A stretch of DNA of 64,000 bases, from NCBI GenBank assembly GCA_014526335.1, contig JACTAT010000122.1:649553-713552 (forward strand). The letters run 5' to 3'. Below, piece after piece: positions 52,089 to 64,000 of this stretch (positions are counted from its first letter, which is position 1; the number at the start of each line of letters is the position of its first letter). The stretch is from Chrysaora quinquecirrha (lineage: Eukaryota > Cnidaria > Scyphozoa > Semaeostomeae > Pelagiidae). Position numbers and translations under genes: made by a program. The notes beneath the pieces are model-generated. The model was not told the DNA's origin. It saw only the letters and a program-made list of their open reading frames with translations, and made no database searches.

Positions 52089-55000
52089 TTAATAAGTCCA
52101 TTTTGGGAGAGAAATCTCATTGCAAAAATCGTCAAAAAGGTAAGTCTATAAAAAATTCGGCCAAAATCAGAGGTTTTGAAAAGCCCCTTTTTTCATCATA
52201 AATCTTTATTGTATCCCACCAGATACACCCTAAAGAGCCTCTAGGGGTCAATAAAGAGTTTTTATACCTAAATAGGTCCATTTTTGGAGAAATATTTCCC
52301 TCAAAAAAGCAAGACTTGCTAAATGGCAAAAAATCGGCGAAATTCAGGGGTTTTCAAAACTGCCTTTTTTCTTAAAAAATTGTTAGTATATCCGACCAGA
52401 TACCCTCTAAATAACCTCTAAGGGGTAAATAAAGTGTTTTTCCACGAAATTGGGTCCAGTAAAGGAGAAAAACATCCCCTCAAAAATAGCCAAAATAGTA
52501 ACCCTACAGCCTTGCTAAATGGCCAAAAATCGGCCAAAATCAGAGAATTTAAAAACTGCCTTTTTTCTTCAATAATATTTATAATATCCAACCAGATATC
52601 CCCTAAATAGCCTCTAAGGGGTAAATAAAGTGTTTTTCCACGAAATTGGAACCAGTAAAGGAGAAAAACATCCCCTCAAAAAATAGTCAAAATAGGAACT
52701 CTATACCCTTGGTAAATGGCCAAAAATCGGCCAAAATAAGGGGTTTTGAAAACAGCCTTTTTTCTTCAAAAATATTTATTATATCCCACAAGATACCCCC
52801 TAAATAGCCTCTAAAGAGTAATAAAGTGTTTGCAAACGAAATTGGGTCCAATTTAGGATAAAAACTTCCCCTCAAAAAATGGTCAAAAAAGTAAGTCTGT
52901 AGCCTTGCTAAATGGCCAAAAGTCGTTCATAATAAGGGGTTTTGAAAACTGCCTTTTTTCTTCAAAAATATTTACTATATCCCACCAGATACCCCTTAAA
53001 TAGCCTCTCAGGGGTAAATAAAGTGTTTTCACTCGAAATCGGGTCCAATTCAGGAGAGAAATATGCCCTCAAAAAATCGTCAAAATAGTAAGTCTATTGC
53101 CTTGCTAAATGGCCAAAAATCAGCCAAAGTAAGGGGTCTTGAAAACTGCCTTTTTCCTTAAAAAAGATTTTTTATATCCCACCAGATACCCCCTAAATAG
53201 CCTCTAAGGGGTAAATAAAGTGTTATCAAACGAAATTGGCTCCAATTTAGGAGAAAACATTCCCCTAAAAAAATCGTCAAATAAGTAAGTCTATAGCCTT
53301 GATAAATGGCCAAAAGTCGTTCATAATAAGGGGTTTTCAAAACTGCCTTTTTTCTTCAAAAATATTTACTATATCCCACCAGATACCCCCAAAATAGCTT
53401 CTAAGGGGTAAATAAAGTGTTTGCAAACAAAATTGGGTCCAATTTAGGAGAAAAAATTCCCTTAAAAAAATCGTCAAAATAGTAAGTCTATAGCCTTGCT
53501 AAATGGCCAAAATCGGCCAAAATAAAAGGTTTTGTAAACTGCCGTTTTTCTTCAAAAATATTTATTGTGTCCCACCAAATACCCCCTAAATAGCCTCTAA
53601 AAGGTAATAAAGTGTTTGCAAACGAAATTGGGTCCAATTTAGTAGAAAAAATTCCCCTCAAAAAATCATCAAAATAGTAAGTCTATAGCCTTGCTAAATG
53701 CTTAAATATCGGCCAAGATAAGGGGTTTTGAAAACTGCCTTTTTTCTTCAAAAATATTTATTATATCCCACCAGATACCCCCTAAATAGCCTCTAAGAGG
53801 TAAATAAAGTGTTTTCCAACGAAATTGGGTCCAATTTAGGAGAAAAAATTTCCCTCAAAAAATCGTCAAAATGGTAAGTCTATACCCTTGCTAAATGCTT
53901 AAAAATCGGCCAAGATAATGGGTTTTGAAAACTGCCTTTTTCTTCAAAAATATTTATTATATCCCACCAGATACCCCCTAAATAGCCTCTAAGGGATAAA
54001 TAAAGTGTTTTCAAATGAAATTGGGTCCAATTTAGTAGAAAAAATTCCCCTCGAAAAATCGTACAAATAGTAAGTCTATAGCCTTGCTAAATGGCCAAAA
54101 ATCGGCCAAAATAAAGGGTTTTGAAAACTGCCTTTTTTCTTGAAAAATATTTATTATATCCCACCAGATACCCCCTAAATAGCCTCTAAGGGGTAAATAA
54201 TGTGTTTTCCAACGAAATAGGGTCCAATTTAGGAGAAAAACTTCCCCTCAAAAAATCGTCAAAATGGTAAGTCTATACCCTTGCCAAATGCTTAAAAATC
54301 GGCAAAGATAAGTGGTTTCAAAAACTGCCTATTTTCTTCAAAAATATTCATAATATCCCACCAAATAGCCCCTATATAGCCCCGAAGGGGTAAATAAAGT
54401 ATTTTCCTACGAATTTGGATCTAATTTAGTAGGAAAAATTCCCCTCAAAAAATCGTCAAAATAGTAAGTCTATAGCCTTGCTAAATGGCTTAAAATCGGT
54501 CAAAACAAGGGGTTTTGAAAACTGCATTTTCTCTTCAAAAATATTTATTGCATCCCACCAAATACCCCCTAAATCGCCTCTAAGGGATAAATAAAGTGTT
54601 TTCAAGCAAAATTGGGTCCAATTTAGTAGAAAAAATTCCCCTGAAAAAATCGTCAAAATAGTAAGTCTATAGCCTTGCTAAATGGCCAAAAATCAACCAA
54701 AATCAGGGGTTTCAAAAACTGCCAATTTTCTTCAAAAACATTCATAATGTCCCACAAAATACCCCCTATATAGCCCCTAAGGGGTAAATAAAGTGTTTTC
54801 CAACTAATAAAGGTCATATTTAAGCGAAAAAATTCCCCTCAAAAAATCGTCAAAATGGTAAGTCTATAGCCTTGCTAAATGGCCAAAAATGGGCCAAAAT
54901 AAGTGGTTTTGAAAACTGCATTTTTTCTTGAAAAATATTTATTATATCCCATCAGATACCCCCTAAATAGTCTCTAAGGGATAAATAAAGTGCTTTCAAA

Positions 55001-58000
55001 CGAAATTGGGTCCAATTTAGTAGAAAAAATTCCCCTGAAAAAATCGTCAAAATAGTAAGTCTATAGCCTTGCTAAATGGCCAAAAATCAACCAAAATCAG
55101 GGGTTTCAAAAACTGCCAATTTTCTTCAAAAACATTCATAATGTCCCACAAAATACCCCCTATATAGCCCCTAAGGGGTAAATAAAGTGTTTTCCAACTA
55201 ATAAAGGTCATATTTAAGCGAAAAAATTCCCCTCAAAAAATCGTCAAAATGGTAAGTCTATAGCCTTGCTAAATTGCCAAAAATGGGCCAAAATAAGTGG
55301 TTTTGAAAACTGCATTTTTTCTTGAAAAATATTTATTATATCCCATCAGATACCCCCTAAATAGTCTCTAAGGGATAAATAAAGTGTTTTCAAACGAAAT
55401 TGGGTCCAATTTAGTAGAAAAAATTCCCCTCAAAAAATCGTCAAAATAGTAAGTCTCTAGCCTTGCTAAATGGCCAAAAATCGGCCAAAATAAGGGGTTT
55501 TGAAAACTGCCTTTTTTCTTCAGAAATATTTATTTTATCCCACCAGATACCCCTAAATAGTCTCTAAGGGGTAAATAAAGTGTTTTCCAATGAAATTTGG
55601 TCCAATTTAGTAGGAAAAATTCCCCACAAAAAATCGTCAAAATAGTAAGTCTATAGCCTTGCTAAATGGCTTAAAATTGGTCAAAATAAGGGGTTTTGAA
55701 AACTGCATTTTTTCTTGAAAAATATTTATTATATCCCATCAGATACCCCCTAAATAGTCTCTAAGGGATAAATAAAGTGTTTTCAAACGAAATTGGGTCC
55801 AATTTAGTAGAAAAAATTCCCCTCAAAAAATCGTCAAAATAGTAAGTCTCTAGCCTTGCTAAATGGCCAAAAATCGGCCAAAATAAGGGGTTTTGAAAAC
55901 TGCCTTTTTTCTTCAGAAATATTTATTTTATCCCACCAGATACCCCTAAATAGTCTCTAAGGGGTAAATAAAGTGTTTTCCAATGAAATTTGGTCCAATT
56001 TAGTAGGAAAAATTCCCCACAAAAAATCGTCAAAATAGTAAGTCTATAGCCTTGCTAAATGGCTTAAAATTGGTCAAAATAAGGGGTTTTGAAAACTGCA
56101 TTTTTTCTTCAAAAATATTTATTGCATCCCACCAGATACCCCCTAAATCGCCTCTAAGGGATAAATAAAGCGTTTTCAAACGAAATTGGGTCCAATTTAG
56201 TAGAAAAAATTCCCTTGAAATAATCTTCAAAATAGTAAGTCTATAGCGTTGCTAAATGGCCAAAAATCAACCAAAATCAGGGGTTTCAAAAACTGCCTAT
56301 TTTCTTTAAAAATATTCATAATATCCCACAAAATACCCCCTATATAGCCCCTAAGAGGTAAATAAAGTGTTTTCCAACTAATAAAGGTCATATTTAAGCG
56401 AAAAAACTCCCCTCAAAAAATCGTCAAAATGATAAGTCTATATCCTTGCTAAATGCCCAAAATTGGCCAAAAAAAGGGGTTTTGAAAACTGCATTTTTTC
56501 TTCAAAAATATTTATTGCATGCCACCAGATACCCCCTAAATCGCCTCTAAGGGATAAATAAAGCGTTTTCAAACGAAATTGGGTCCAATTTAGTAGAAAA
56601 AATTCCCTTGAAATAATCTTCAAAATAGTAAGTCTATAGCGTTGCTAAATGGCCAAAAATCGGCCAAAACAAGGGGTTTTGAAAACTGCCTTTTTTCTTC
56701 AGAAATATTTGTTTTATCCCACCAGATACCCCCTAAATAGTCTCTAAGGGGTAAATAAAGTGATTTCCAATGAAATTTGGTCTTATTTAGTAGGAAAAAT
56801 TCCCCACAAAAAATCGTCAAAATAGTAAGTCTATAGCCTTGCTAAATGGCCTAAAATCGGTCAACATAAGGGGTTTTGAAAACTGCATTTTTTCTTCAAA
56901 AATATTTATTGCATGCCACCAGATACCCCCTAAATCGCCTCTAAGGGATAAATAAAGTGTTTTCAAACGAAATTGGGTCCAATATAGTAGAAAAAATTCC
57001 CCTCAAAAAATCGTCAAAATAGTAAGTCTATAGCCTTGCTAAATGGCCAAAAATCGGCCAAAATAAAGGGTTTTGAAAACTGCCTTTTTTCTTGAAAAAT
57101 ACTTATTACATCCCACAAGATATCCCCTAAATAGCCTCAAAGGGGTAAATAAAGTGTTTTCAAACGAAATTGGGTCCAATTTAGTAGAAAAAATTCCCCT
57201 CAAAAAATCGTCAAAATAGTAAGTCTATAGCTTTGCTAAATGGCCTAAAATCGGTCAAAATAAGGGGTTTTGACAACTTTAATTTTCTTTCAAAAATATT
57301 TATTGCATCCCACCAGATATCCCCTAAATCGCCTCAAAGGGGTAAATAAAGTGATTTCAAGCGAAATTTGGTCCAGTTAAGGAGAAATATTTCCCTTCAA
57401 AAAATCGTCAAAATGGTAAGTCTATAGCCTTGCTAAATGGCCAAAAATCGGCCAAAATAAGGGGTTTTGAAAACTGCCTTTTTTCTTCAGAAATATTTAT
57501 TTTATCCCACCAGATACCCCCTAAATAGCCTCTAAGGGGTAAATAAAGTGTTTTCCAATGAAGTTTGGTCTAATTAAGTAGGAAAAATTCCCCACAAAAA
57601 AGCGTCAAAATAGTAAGTCTATAGCCTCGCTAAATGGCCAAAAATCGGCCAAAATAAGGGGTTTTGAAAACTGCCTTTTTTCTTCAGAAATATTTATTTT
57701 ATCCCACCAGATACCCCCTAAATAGCCTCTAAGGGGTAAATAAAGTGTTTTCCAATGAAATTTGGTCTAATTTAGTAGGAAAAATTCCCCACAAAAAATC
57801 GTCAAAATAGTAAGTCTATAGCCTTGCTAAATGGCCTAAAATCGGCCAAAATAAGGGGTTTTTAAAACTGCCCTTTTTTCTTCAAAAATATTTATTATAT
57901 CCCACCAGATACCCCCTAAATAGCCTCTAAGGGGTAAATAAAGTGTTTTCCAAAGAAATTGGGTCCAATTTAGGAGAAAAAATTCCCCTCAAAAAATCGT

Positions 58001-61000
58001 CAAAATGGTAAGTCTATACCCTTGCTAAATGCTTAAAAGTCGGCCAAGATAAGGGGTTTTGAAAACTGCATTTTTCTTCAAAAATATTCATTATATCCCA
58101 TCAAATACCCCCTATATAGCCCCTAAGGGGTAAATAAAGTGTTTTCCAACGAAATTGGGTCTAATTTAGTAGAAAAAATTCCCCTCAAAAAATCGTCAAA
58201 ATAGCCTTGCTAAATGGCCAAAAATCGGCCAAAATAAGGGGTTTTGAAAACTGCCTTTTTTCTTCAGAAATATTTGTTTTATCCCACCAGATACCCCCTA
58301 AATAGTCTCTAAGGGGTAAATAAAGTGTTTTCCAATGAAATTTGGTCTAATTTAGTAGGAAAAATTCCCCACAAAAAATCGTCAAAATAGTAAGTCTATA
58401 GCCTTGCTAAATGGCCTATAATCGGTCAACATAAAGGGTTTTGAAAACTGCATTTTTTCTTCAAAAATATTTATTGCATGCCACCAGATACCCCCTTAAT
58501 CGCCTCTAAGGGATAAATAAAGTGTTTTCAAACGAAATTGGGTCCAATATAGTAGAAAAAATTCCCCTCAAAAAATCGTCAAAATCGTAAGTCTATAGCC
58601 TTGCTAAATGGCCAAAAATCGGCCAAAATAAAGGGTTTTGAAAACTGCCTTTTTTCTTGAAAAATACTTATTACATCCCACAAGATGCCCCCTAAATAGC
58701 CTCAAAGGGGTAAATAAAGTGTTTTCAAACGAAATTGGGTCCAATTTAGTAGAAAAAACTCCCCTCAAAAAATCGTCAAAATAGTAAGTCCATAGCCTTG
58801 CTAAATGGCCTAAAATCGGTCAAAATAAGGGGTTTTGACAATTTTAATTTTCTTTCAAAAATATTTATTGCATCCCACCAGATATCCCCTAAATCGCTTC
58901 AAAGGGTTAAATAAAGTGGTTTCAAGCAAAATTGCGTCCAGTTATGGAGAAATATTTCCCTTCAAAAAATCGTCAAAATGGTAAGTCTATAGCCTTGCTA
59001 AATGGCCAAAAATCGGCCAAAATAAGGGGTTTTGAAAACTGCCTTTTTTCTTCAGAAATATTTATTTTATCCAACCAGATACCCCCTAAGTAGCCTCGAA
59101 GGGGTAAATAAACTGTTTTCCAACGAAATTAGGTCTAATTTAGTAGGAAAAATTCCCCTAAAAAAATCGTCAAAATAGTAAGTCTATAGCCTTGCTAAAT
59201 GGCCAAAAATCGGCCAAAATGAAGGGTTTTGAAAACTGCCTTTTTTCTTGAAAAATACTTATTACATCCCACAAGATACCCCCTAAATAGCCTCAAAGGG
59301 GTAAATAAAGTGTTTTCAAACGAAATTGGGTCCAATTTAGTAGAAAAAATTCCCCTCAAAAAATCGTCAAAATAGTAAGTCTATAGCCTTGCCAAATGGC
59401 CTAAAATCGGTCAAAATAAGGGGTTTTGACAACTTTAATTTTATTTCAAAAATATTTATTGCATCCCACCAGATATCCCCTAAATCGCCTCAAAGGGGTA
59501 AATAAAGTGGTTTAAAGCGAAATTGGGTCCAGTTAAGGAGAAATATTTCCCTTCAAAAAATCGTCAAAATGGTAAGTCTATAGCCTTGCTAAATGGCCAA
59601 AAATCGGCCAAAATAAGGGGTTTTGAAAACTGCCTTTTTTCTTCAGAAATATTTATTTTATCCCACCAGATACCCCCTAAATAGCCTCTAAAGGGTAAAT
59701 AAAGTGTTTTCCAATGAAGTTTGGCCTAATTAAGTAGGAAAAATTCCCCACAAAAAAGCGTCAAAATAGTTAGTCTATAGCCTCGCTAAATGGCCAAAAA
59801 TCGGCCAAAATAAGGGGTTTTGAAAACTGCCTTTTTTCTTCAGAAATATTTATTTTATCCCACCAGATACCCCCTAAATAGCCTCTAAGGGGTAAATAAA
59901 GTGTTTTCCAATGAAATTTGGTCTAATTTAGTAGGAAAAATTCCCCACAAAAAATCGTCAAAATAGTAAGTCTATAGCCTTGCTAAATGGCCTAAAATCG
60001 GCCAAAATAAGGGGTTTTTAAAACTGCCCTTTTTTCTTCAAAAATATTTAATATATCCCACCAGATACCCCCTAAATAGCCTCTAAGGGGTAAATAAAGT
60101 GTTTTCCAATGAAATTTGGTCTAATTTAGTAGGAAAAATTCCCCACAAAAAATCGTCAAAATAGTAAGTCTATAGCCTTGCTAAATGGCCTAAAATCGGC
60201 CAAAATAAGGGGTTTTTAAAACTGCCCTTTTTTCTTCAAAAATATTTATTATATCCCACCAGATACCCCCTAAATAGTCTCTAAGGGGTAAATAAAGTGT
60301 TTTCCAATGAAATTTGGTCTAATTTAGTAGGAAAAATTCCCCACAAAAAATCGTCAAAATAGTAAGTCTATAGCCTTGCTAAATAGCCTAAAATCGGTCA
60401 ACATAAGGGGTTTTGAAAACTGCATTTTTTCTTCAAAAATGTTTATTGCATGCCACCAGATACCCCCTAAATCGCCTCTAAGGGATAAATAAAGTGTTTT
60501 CAAACGAAATTGGGTCCAATATAGTAGAAAAAATTCCCCTCAAAAAATCGTCAAAAGCGTAAGTCTATAGCCTTGCTAAATGGCCAAAAATCGGCCAAAA
60601 TGAGGGGTTTTGAAAACTGCCTTTTTTCTTGAAAAATACTTATCACATCCCACAAGATACCCCCTAAATAGCCTCAAAGGGGTAAATAAAGTGTTTTCAA
60701 ACGAAATTGGGTCCAATTTAGTAGAAAAAATTCCCCTCAAAAAAGCGTCAAAATAGTAAGTCTATAGCCTTGCTAAATGGCCTAAAATCGGTCAAAATAA
60801 GGGGTTTTGAAAACTTTAATTTTCTTTCAAAAATATTTATTGCATCCCACCAGATATCCCTTAATTAGCCTCAAAGGGGTAAACAAAGTGGTTTCAAACA
60901 AAATTGGGTCCAATTAAGGAGAAAAAATTCCCTTCAAAAAATCGTCAAATTGGTAAGTCTATAGCCTTGCTAAATGGCCAAAAATCGGCCAAAATAAGGG

Positions 61001-64000
61001 GTTTTGAAAACTGCCTTTTTTCTTCAGAAATATTTATTTTATCCCACCAGATACCCCCTAAATCGCCTCAAAAGGGTAAATAAAGTGGTTTCAAGCGAAA
61101 TTGGGTCCAGTTAAGGAGAAATATTTCCCTTCAAAAAATCGTCAAAATGGTAAGTCTATAGCCTTGCTAAATGGCCAAAAATCGGCCAAAATAAGGGGTT
61201 TTGAAAACTGCCTTTTCTCTTCAGAAATATTTATTTTATCCCACCAAATACCCCCTAAATAGCCTCTAAGGGGTAAATAAAGTGTTTTCCAATGAAGTTT
61301 GGTCTAATTAAGTGGGAAAAATTCCCCACAAAAAATCGTCAAAACAGTAAGTCTATAGCCTTGCTAAATGGCCAAAAATCGGCCAAAATAAGGGGTTTTG
61401 AAAACTGCCTTTTTTCTTCAGAAATATTTATTTTATCCCACCAGATACCCCTTAAGTAGCCTCTAAGGGGTAAATAAAGCGTTTTCCAACGAAATTAGGT
61501 CTAATTTAGTAGGAAAAATTCCCCTCAAAAAATCGTCCAAATGGTAAGTCTATAGCCTTGCTAAATGGCCAAAAATCGGCCAAAATAAAGGGTTTTGAAA
61601 ACTGCCTTTCTTCTTCAGAAATATTTATTTTATCCCACCAAATACCCCCTATATAGCCCCTAAGGGGTAAATAAAGTGTTTTCCAACGAAATTGGGTCTA
61701 ATTTAGTAGGTTAAATGGCCTAAAATCGGACAAAATAAGGGGTTTTGAAAACTGCTTTTTTTCTTCAAAAATATTCATAATATCCCACCAGATACCCCCT
61801 AAATCGCCTCTAAGGGATAAATAAAGTGTTTTCCAACTAATAAAGGTCATATTTAAGCGAAAAAACTCCTTTTAAAAAATCGTCAAAATGGTAAGTCTAT
61901 AGCCTTGCTAAGTGGCCAAAAATCGGCCAAAATAAGGGGTTTTGAAAACTGCCTCTTTTCTTCAGAAATATTTATTTTATCCCACCAGATACCCCCTAAA
62001 TAGCCCCTAAGGGGTAAATAAAGTGTTTTCAAACAAAATTGGGTCCAATTTAGCAGAAAAAATTCCACTGAAAAAATCGTCAAAATAGTAAGTCTATAGC
62101 CTTGCTAAATGACCAAAAATCAACCAAAATCAGGGGCTTCAAAAACTGCCTATTTTCATCAGAAATATTCATAATATCCCACCAAATACCCCCTATATAG
62201 CCCTTAAGGGGTAAATAAAGTGTTTTCCAACTAATAAAGGTCATATTTAAGCGAAAAAATTCCCCTCAAAAAATCGTCAAAATTGTAAGTCTATATCCTT
62301 GCTAAATGCCCAAAGATTGGCCAAAATAAGGGGTTTTGAAAACTGCCTTTTTTCTTCAGAAATATTTATTTTATCCCACAAGATACCCCCTAAATAGCCT
62401 CTAAGGGGTAAATAAAGTGTTTTCAAACAAAATTGGGTCCAATTTAGTAGAAAAAATCCCCTAAAAAAATCGTCAAAATAGTAAGTCTATAGCCTTGCTA
62501 AATGGCCAAAAATCGGCCAAAATAAGGGGTTTTGAAAACTGCCTTTTTTCTTCAGAAATATTTATTTTATCCCACCAGATACCACCTAAATAGCCCCTAA
62601 CGGGTAAATAAAGTGTTTTCCAACGAAATTGGGTCTAATTTAGAAGGAAAAATTCCCCTCGAAAAAATTGTCAAAATAGTAAGTCTTTAGCCTTGCTAAA
62701 TGGCCTAAAATCGGACAAAATAAGGGGTTTTGAAAACTGCCTATTTTCATCAGAAATATTCATAATATCCCACCAAATACCCCCTATATAGCCCTTAAGG
62801 GATAAATAAAGTGTTTTCCAACTAATAAAGGTCATATTTAAGCGAAAAAATTCCCCTCAAAAAATCGTCAAAATTGTAAGTCTATATCCTTGCTAAATGC
62901 CCAAAGATTGGCCAAAATAAGGGGTTTTGAAAACTGCCTTTTTTCTTCAGAAATATTTATTTTATCCCACAAGATACCCCCTAAATAGCCTCTAAGGGGT
63001 AAATAAAGTGTTTTCAAACAAAATTGGGTCCAATTTAGTAGGAAAAATTTCCCTCAAAAAATCGTCCAAATGGTAAGTCTATAGCCTTGCTAAATGCCCA
63101 AAAATTGGCCAAAATAAGGGGTTTTGAAAACTGCCTTTTTTCTTCAGAAATATTTATTTTATCCCACCAGATACCCCCTAAATAGCCTCTAAGGGATAGA
63201 TAAAGTGTTTTCAAACGAAATTGGGTCCAATTTAGTGGAAAAAATCCCCTAAAAAAATCATCAAAATAGTAAGTCTATAGCCTTGCTAAATGGCCAAAAA
63301 TCGGCCAAAATAAGGGGTTTTGAAAACTGCCTTTTTTCTTCAGAAATATTTATTTTATCCCACCAGATACCCCCTAAATAGCCCCTAACGGGTAAATAAA
63401 GTGTTTTCCAACGAAATTGAGTCTAATTTAGTAGGAAAAATTCCCCTCAAAAAATCATCAAAATAGTAAGTCTATAGCCTTGCTAAATGGCCTAAAATCG
63501 GACAAAATAAGGGGTTTTGAAAACTGCTTTTTTTCTTCAAAAATATTCATAATATCCCACCAGATACCCCCTAAATCGCCTCTAAGGGATAAATAAAGTG
63601 TTTTCCAACTAATAAAGGTCATATTTAAGCGAAAAAACTCCTTTTAAAAAATCGTTAAAATGGTAAGTCTATAGCCTTGCTAAATGGCCAAAAATCGGCC
63701 AAAATACGGGGTTTTGAAAACTGCCTCTTTTCTTCAGAAATATTTATTTTATCCCACCAGATACCCCCTAAATAGCCCCTAAGGGGTAAATAAAGTGTTT
63801 TCAAACAAATTTGGGTCCAATTTAGCAGAAAAAATTCCCCTGAAAAAATCGTCAAAATAGTAAGTCTATAGCCTTGCTAAATGACCAAAAATCAACCAAA
63901 ATCAGGGGCTTCAAAAACTGCCTATTTTCATCAAAAATATTCATAATATCCCACCAAATACCCCCTATATAGCCCTTAAGGGGTAAATAAAGTGTTTTCC
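52089..64000. repeat. Tandem satellite, ~197-bp monomer, about 60 copies, runs off the right edge
   Basis: Continuous head-to-tail array. Each monomer carries landmarks TAAGTCTATAGCCTTGCTAA, GGCCAAAAATCGGCC, GGGGTTTTGAAAACTGCC, TATCCCACCAGATACCCCC, CCTCTAAGGGGTAAATAAAG and AATTGGGTCCAATTTAG. My count of one consensus monomer is 197 bases, and spacing of shared variants gives multiples of that. Monomers at the left edge (52089-53000) are the most diverged. Variant monomers recur at multiples of about 2, 8, 9 and 10 units. The antisense frames of about 60-66 codons that repeat through the array are periodic artefacts. Role unknown; a heterochromatic or centromeric location is possible. Confidence 0.95.

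Noticed and set aside
52687..63855. Recurrent minus-strand frames of 60-66 codons in the satellite
   Set aside because: Identical phase of a non-coding 197-bp monomer; 197 is not a multiple of three and no frame continues from monomer to monomer.

Overview
This is eukaryotic, animal DNA. The genes have small exons with GT-AG introns, phase-1 LDLa/EGF exon modules, a rhodopsin-class GPCR, a synaptotagmin and a BTB-BACK protein, and the non-coding space is packed with terminal-inverted-repeat (TIR) elements, minisatellites and satellite DNA. A cnidarian, probably an anthozoan such as a stony coral or sea anemone, is my best guess from gene style and repeat landscape; this is inference, not proof. 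Two runs of exactly 500 N (8964-9463, 34207-34706) are scaffold gaps.

Layout. 1-5185 (minus strand): the 5' half of a secreted or membrane LDL-receptor-like gene with a signal peptide, three LDLa modules and one calcium-binding-type EGF; it runs off the left edge. 5186-9533: intergenic repeats and a gap. 9717-10784 (plus): a complete class A-like GPCR with several non-canonical signature residues. 10785-17471: intergenic DNA dominated by TIR elements, several with clear 8-bp target duplications. 17497-21692 (plus): a three-exon synaptotagmin-like gene (TM, C2A, C2B) with one apparent frameshift. 21720-26160: TIR elements and about 1.6 kb of degenerate trinucleotide DNA. 26185-36850 (plus): a six-exon gene for a stand-alone 177-residue double [2Fe-2S] protein of the xanthine dehydrogenase/aldehyde oxidase small-domain type; its introns are full of repeats. 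36891-39056: dispersed repeats. 39287-40246 (plus): a BTB-BACK protein.

40680-48435 is the most striking object: a 7.76-kb nested palindrome bounded by an exact 10-bp target duplication. An outer hairpin element holds a second 4.9-kb inverted-repeat element inserted near its centre. That one contains further inverted repeats and other insertions, and the outer right arm also carries a separate 1,013-bp element with its own 9-bp duplication. Both nested elements start with the same terminal motif followed by a GGAA-type minisatellite. 48467-50652 (minus) is a dead, 5'-truncated non-LTR retrotransposon. From about 51590 to the right edge (over 12 kb) lies a tandem satellite with a monomer of about 197 bp and higher-order periodicity, interrupted at its left edge by a TIR element.

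The five host genes look like independent loci; I see no operon-like or pathway relationship among them. All spliced models were built by eye from reading frame, splice consensus and phase agreement.
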